From a virus, in the IMG/VR virus record IMGVR_UViG_3300009702_000068, positions 1 to 27,448 of that record: 27,448 nucleotides of DNA; one strand, given 5' to 3'. Each line of letters begins with the position of its first letter. Positions within the stretch are counted from its first letter, which is position 1. Shown piece after piece: positions 27,321 through 27,448 of this stretch. Position numbers and translations under genes: made by a program. The notes beneath the pieces were generated by a model. The model searched no databases. It was not told the DNA's origin and saw only the letters and a list, made by a program, of their open reading frames with translations.

Positions 27321-27448
27321 AAACACAAGAAGGAATACTCGTGAAAGGTGATCCAAAAGGAATAATAAAAGGAGATGTGATATGTACAGATGATTCAGTT
27401 GTTATCTTGACAGACGAAGGTAATGTTAAGGGTGGTAGCTTCTCCTCA
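27317..27448 (+). CDS. Hypothetical early protein (partial, runs off right edge)
   Basis: ATG 27317 opens a frame to the window end (44 codons) beginning MKTQEGILVKGDPKGIIKGD and continuing VICTDDSVVILTDEGNVKGG. It looks beta-rich, with alternating hydrophobic residues and Gly/Asp turns. The ATGA overlap with the upstream membrane-protein gene supports it. Too little is visible for a family call. Confidence 0.5.
   Translation, partial: MKTQEGILVKGDPKGIIKGDVICTDDSVVILTDEGNVKGGSFSS

Noticed and set aside
1-27448. CRISPR arrays, insertion sequences, tRNA or rRNA genes
   Set aside because: No regularly spaced direct repeats, transposase genes or recognisable RNA genes of these kinds were seen on either strand.
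1-27448. Alternative genetic code (TGA as sense)
   Set aside because: Several well-defined genes end in TGA in ATGA overlaps with the next start, so TGA works as a stop.

Overview
The window is part of a tailed-phage or prophage genome, AT-rich and tightly packed. A minus-strand block carries virion, packaging and sugar-modification genes (about 1-22,000). It ends at a minus-strand tyrosine recombinase (22,011-23,027). A plus-strand block of small early, recombination, replication and lysis genes follows (23,332 to the right edge). The large terminase, large portal, scaffold, HK97-type coat, adaptor-like and beta-propeller-like tail genes, with no tape-measure-sized gene in view, suggest a short-tailed (podovirus-like) temperate phage. 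Stops are TAA, TAG and TGA, so the code is standard. Promoters match the sigma70 consensus. Most starts lack a clear Shine-Dalgarno site, but one (before 23,723) is almost perfectly complementary to the canonical 16S 3' end. The host cannot be named from this.

Reading the minus strand in its direction of transcription, from right to left: integrase; a cargo operon of zinc ribbon, NAD-dependent epimerase and split transketolase subunits (21,973-19,781); a packaging operon of small and large terminase, nucleotidyltransferase-like protein, small membrane protein and portal (19,677-15,132); a head operon of scaffold, major capsid, connector-like and Gly/Thr-rich structural protein (14,956-11,908); a second cargo operon of FkbM methyltransferase, two small proteins and two glycosyltransferases (11,820-8,852); a tail operon (8,762-3,282) ending in three tandem paralogous receptor-binding-like proteins; and a last operon with internal-virion-like proteins that leaves the window at base 1.

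The most striking content is non-coding. All four structural operons start with the same device. A TTGAa/c-17 bp-TATAAT promoter sits on the stop codon of the previous gene. It is followed by a small hairpin at the predicted RNA 5' end, then an intrinsic-terminator hairpin with a U-tract lying BEFORE the first gene. Three of the four small hairpins share a loop sequence and show stem covariation; a related hairpin precedes the second glycosyltransferase, where the barrier hairpin instead contains the start codon. The plus-strand early operon has a perfect TTGACA-17-TATAGT promoter and a leader with mutually exclusive antiterminator and terminator helices. The two cargo operons share a different, extended -10 promoter with a conserved 5' leader. 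A separate, highly folded region of about 150 nt (25,157-25,303) precedes the replication gene, whose coding sequence carries a 24-bp perfect palindrome and helically phased repeats typical of an embedded origin.

Together this reads as a genome in which late gene expression may be gated by leader terminators (processive antitermination or attenuation) while surface-modification cargo has its own constitutive-looking promoters. All structures here were read by eye and none has been folded or searched computationally.
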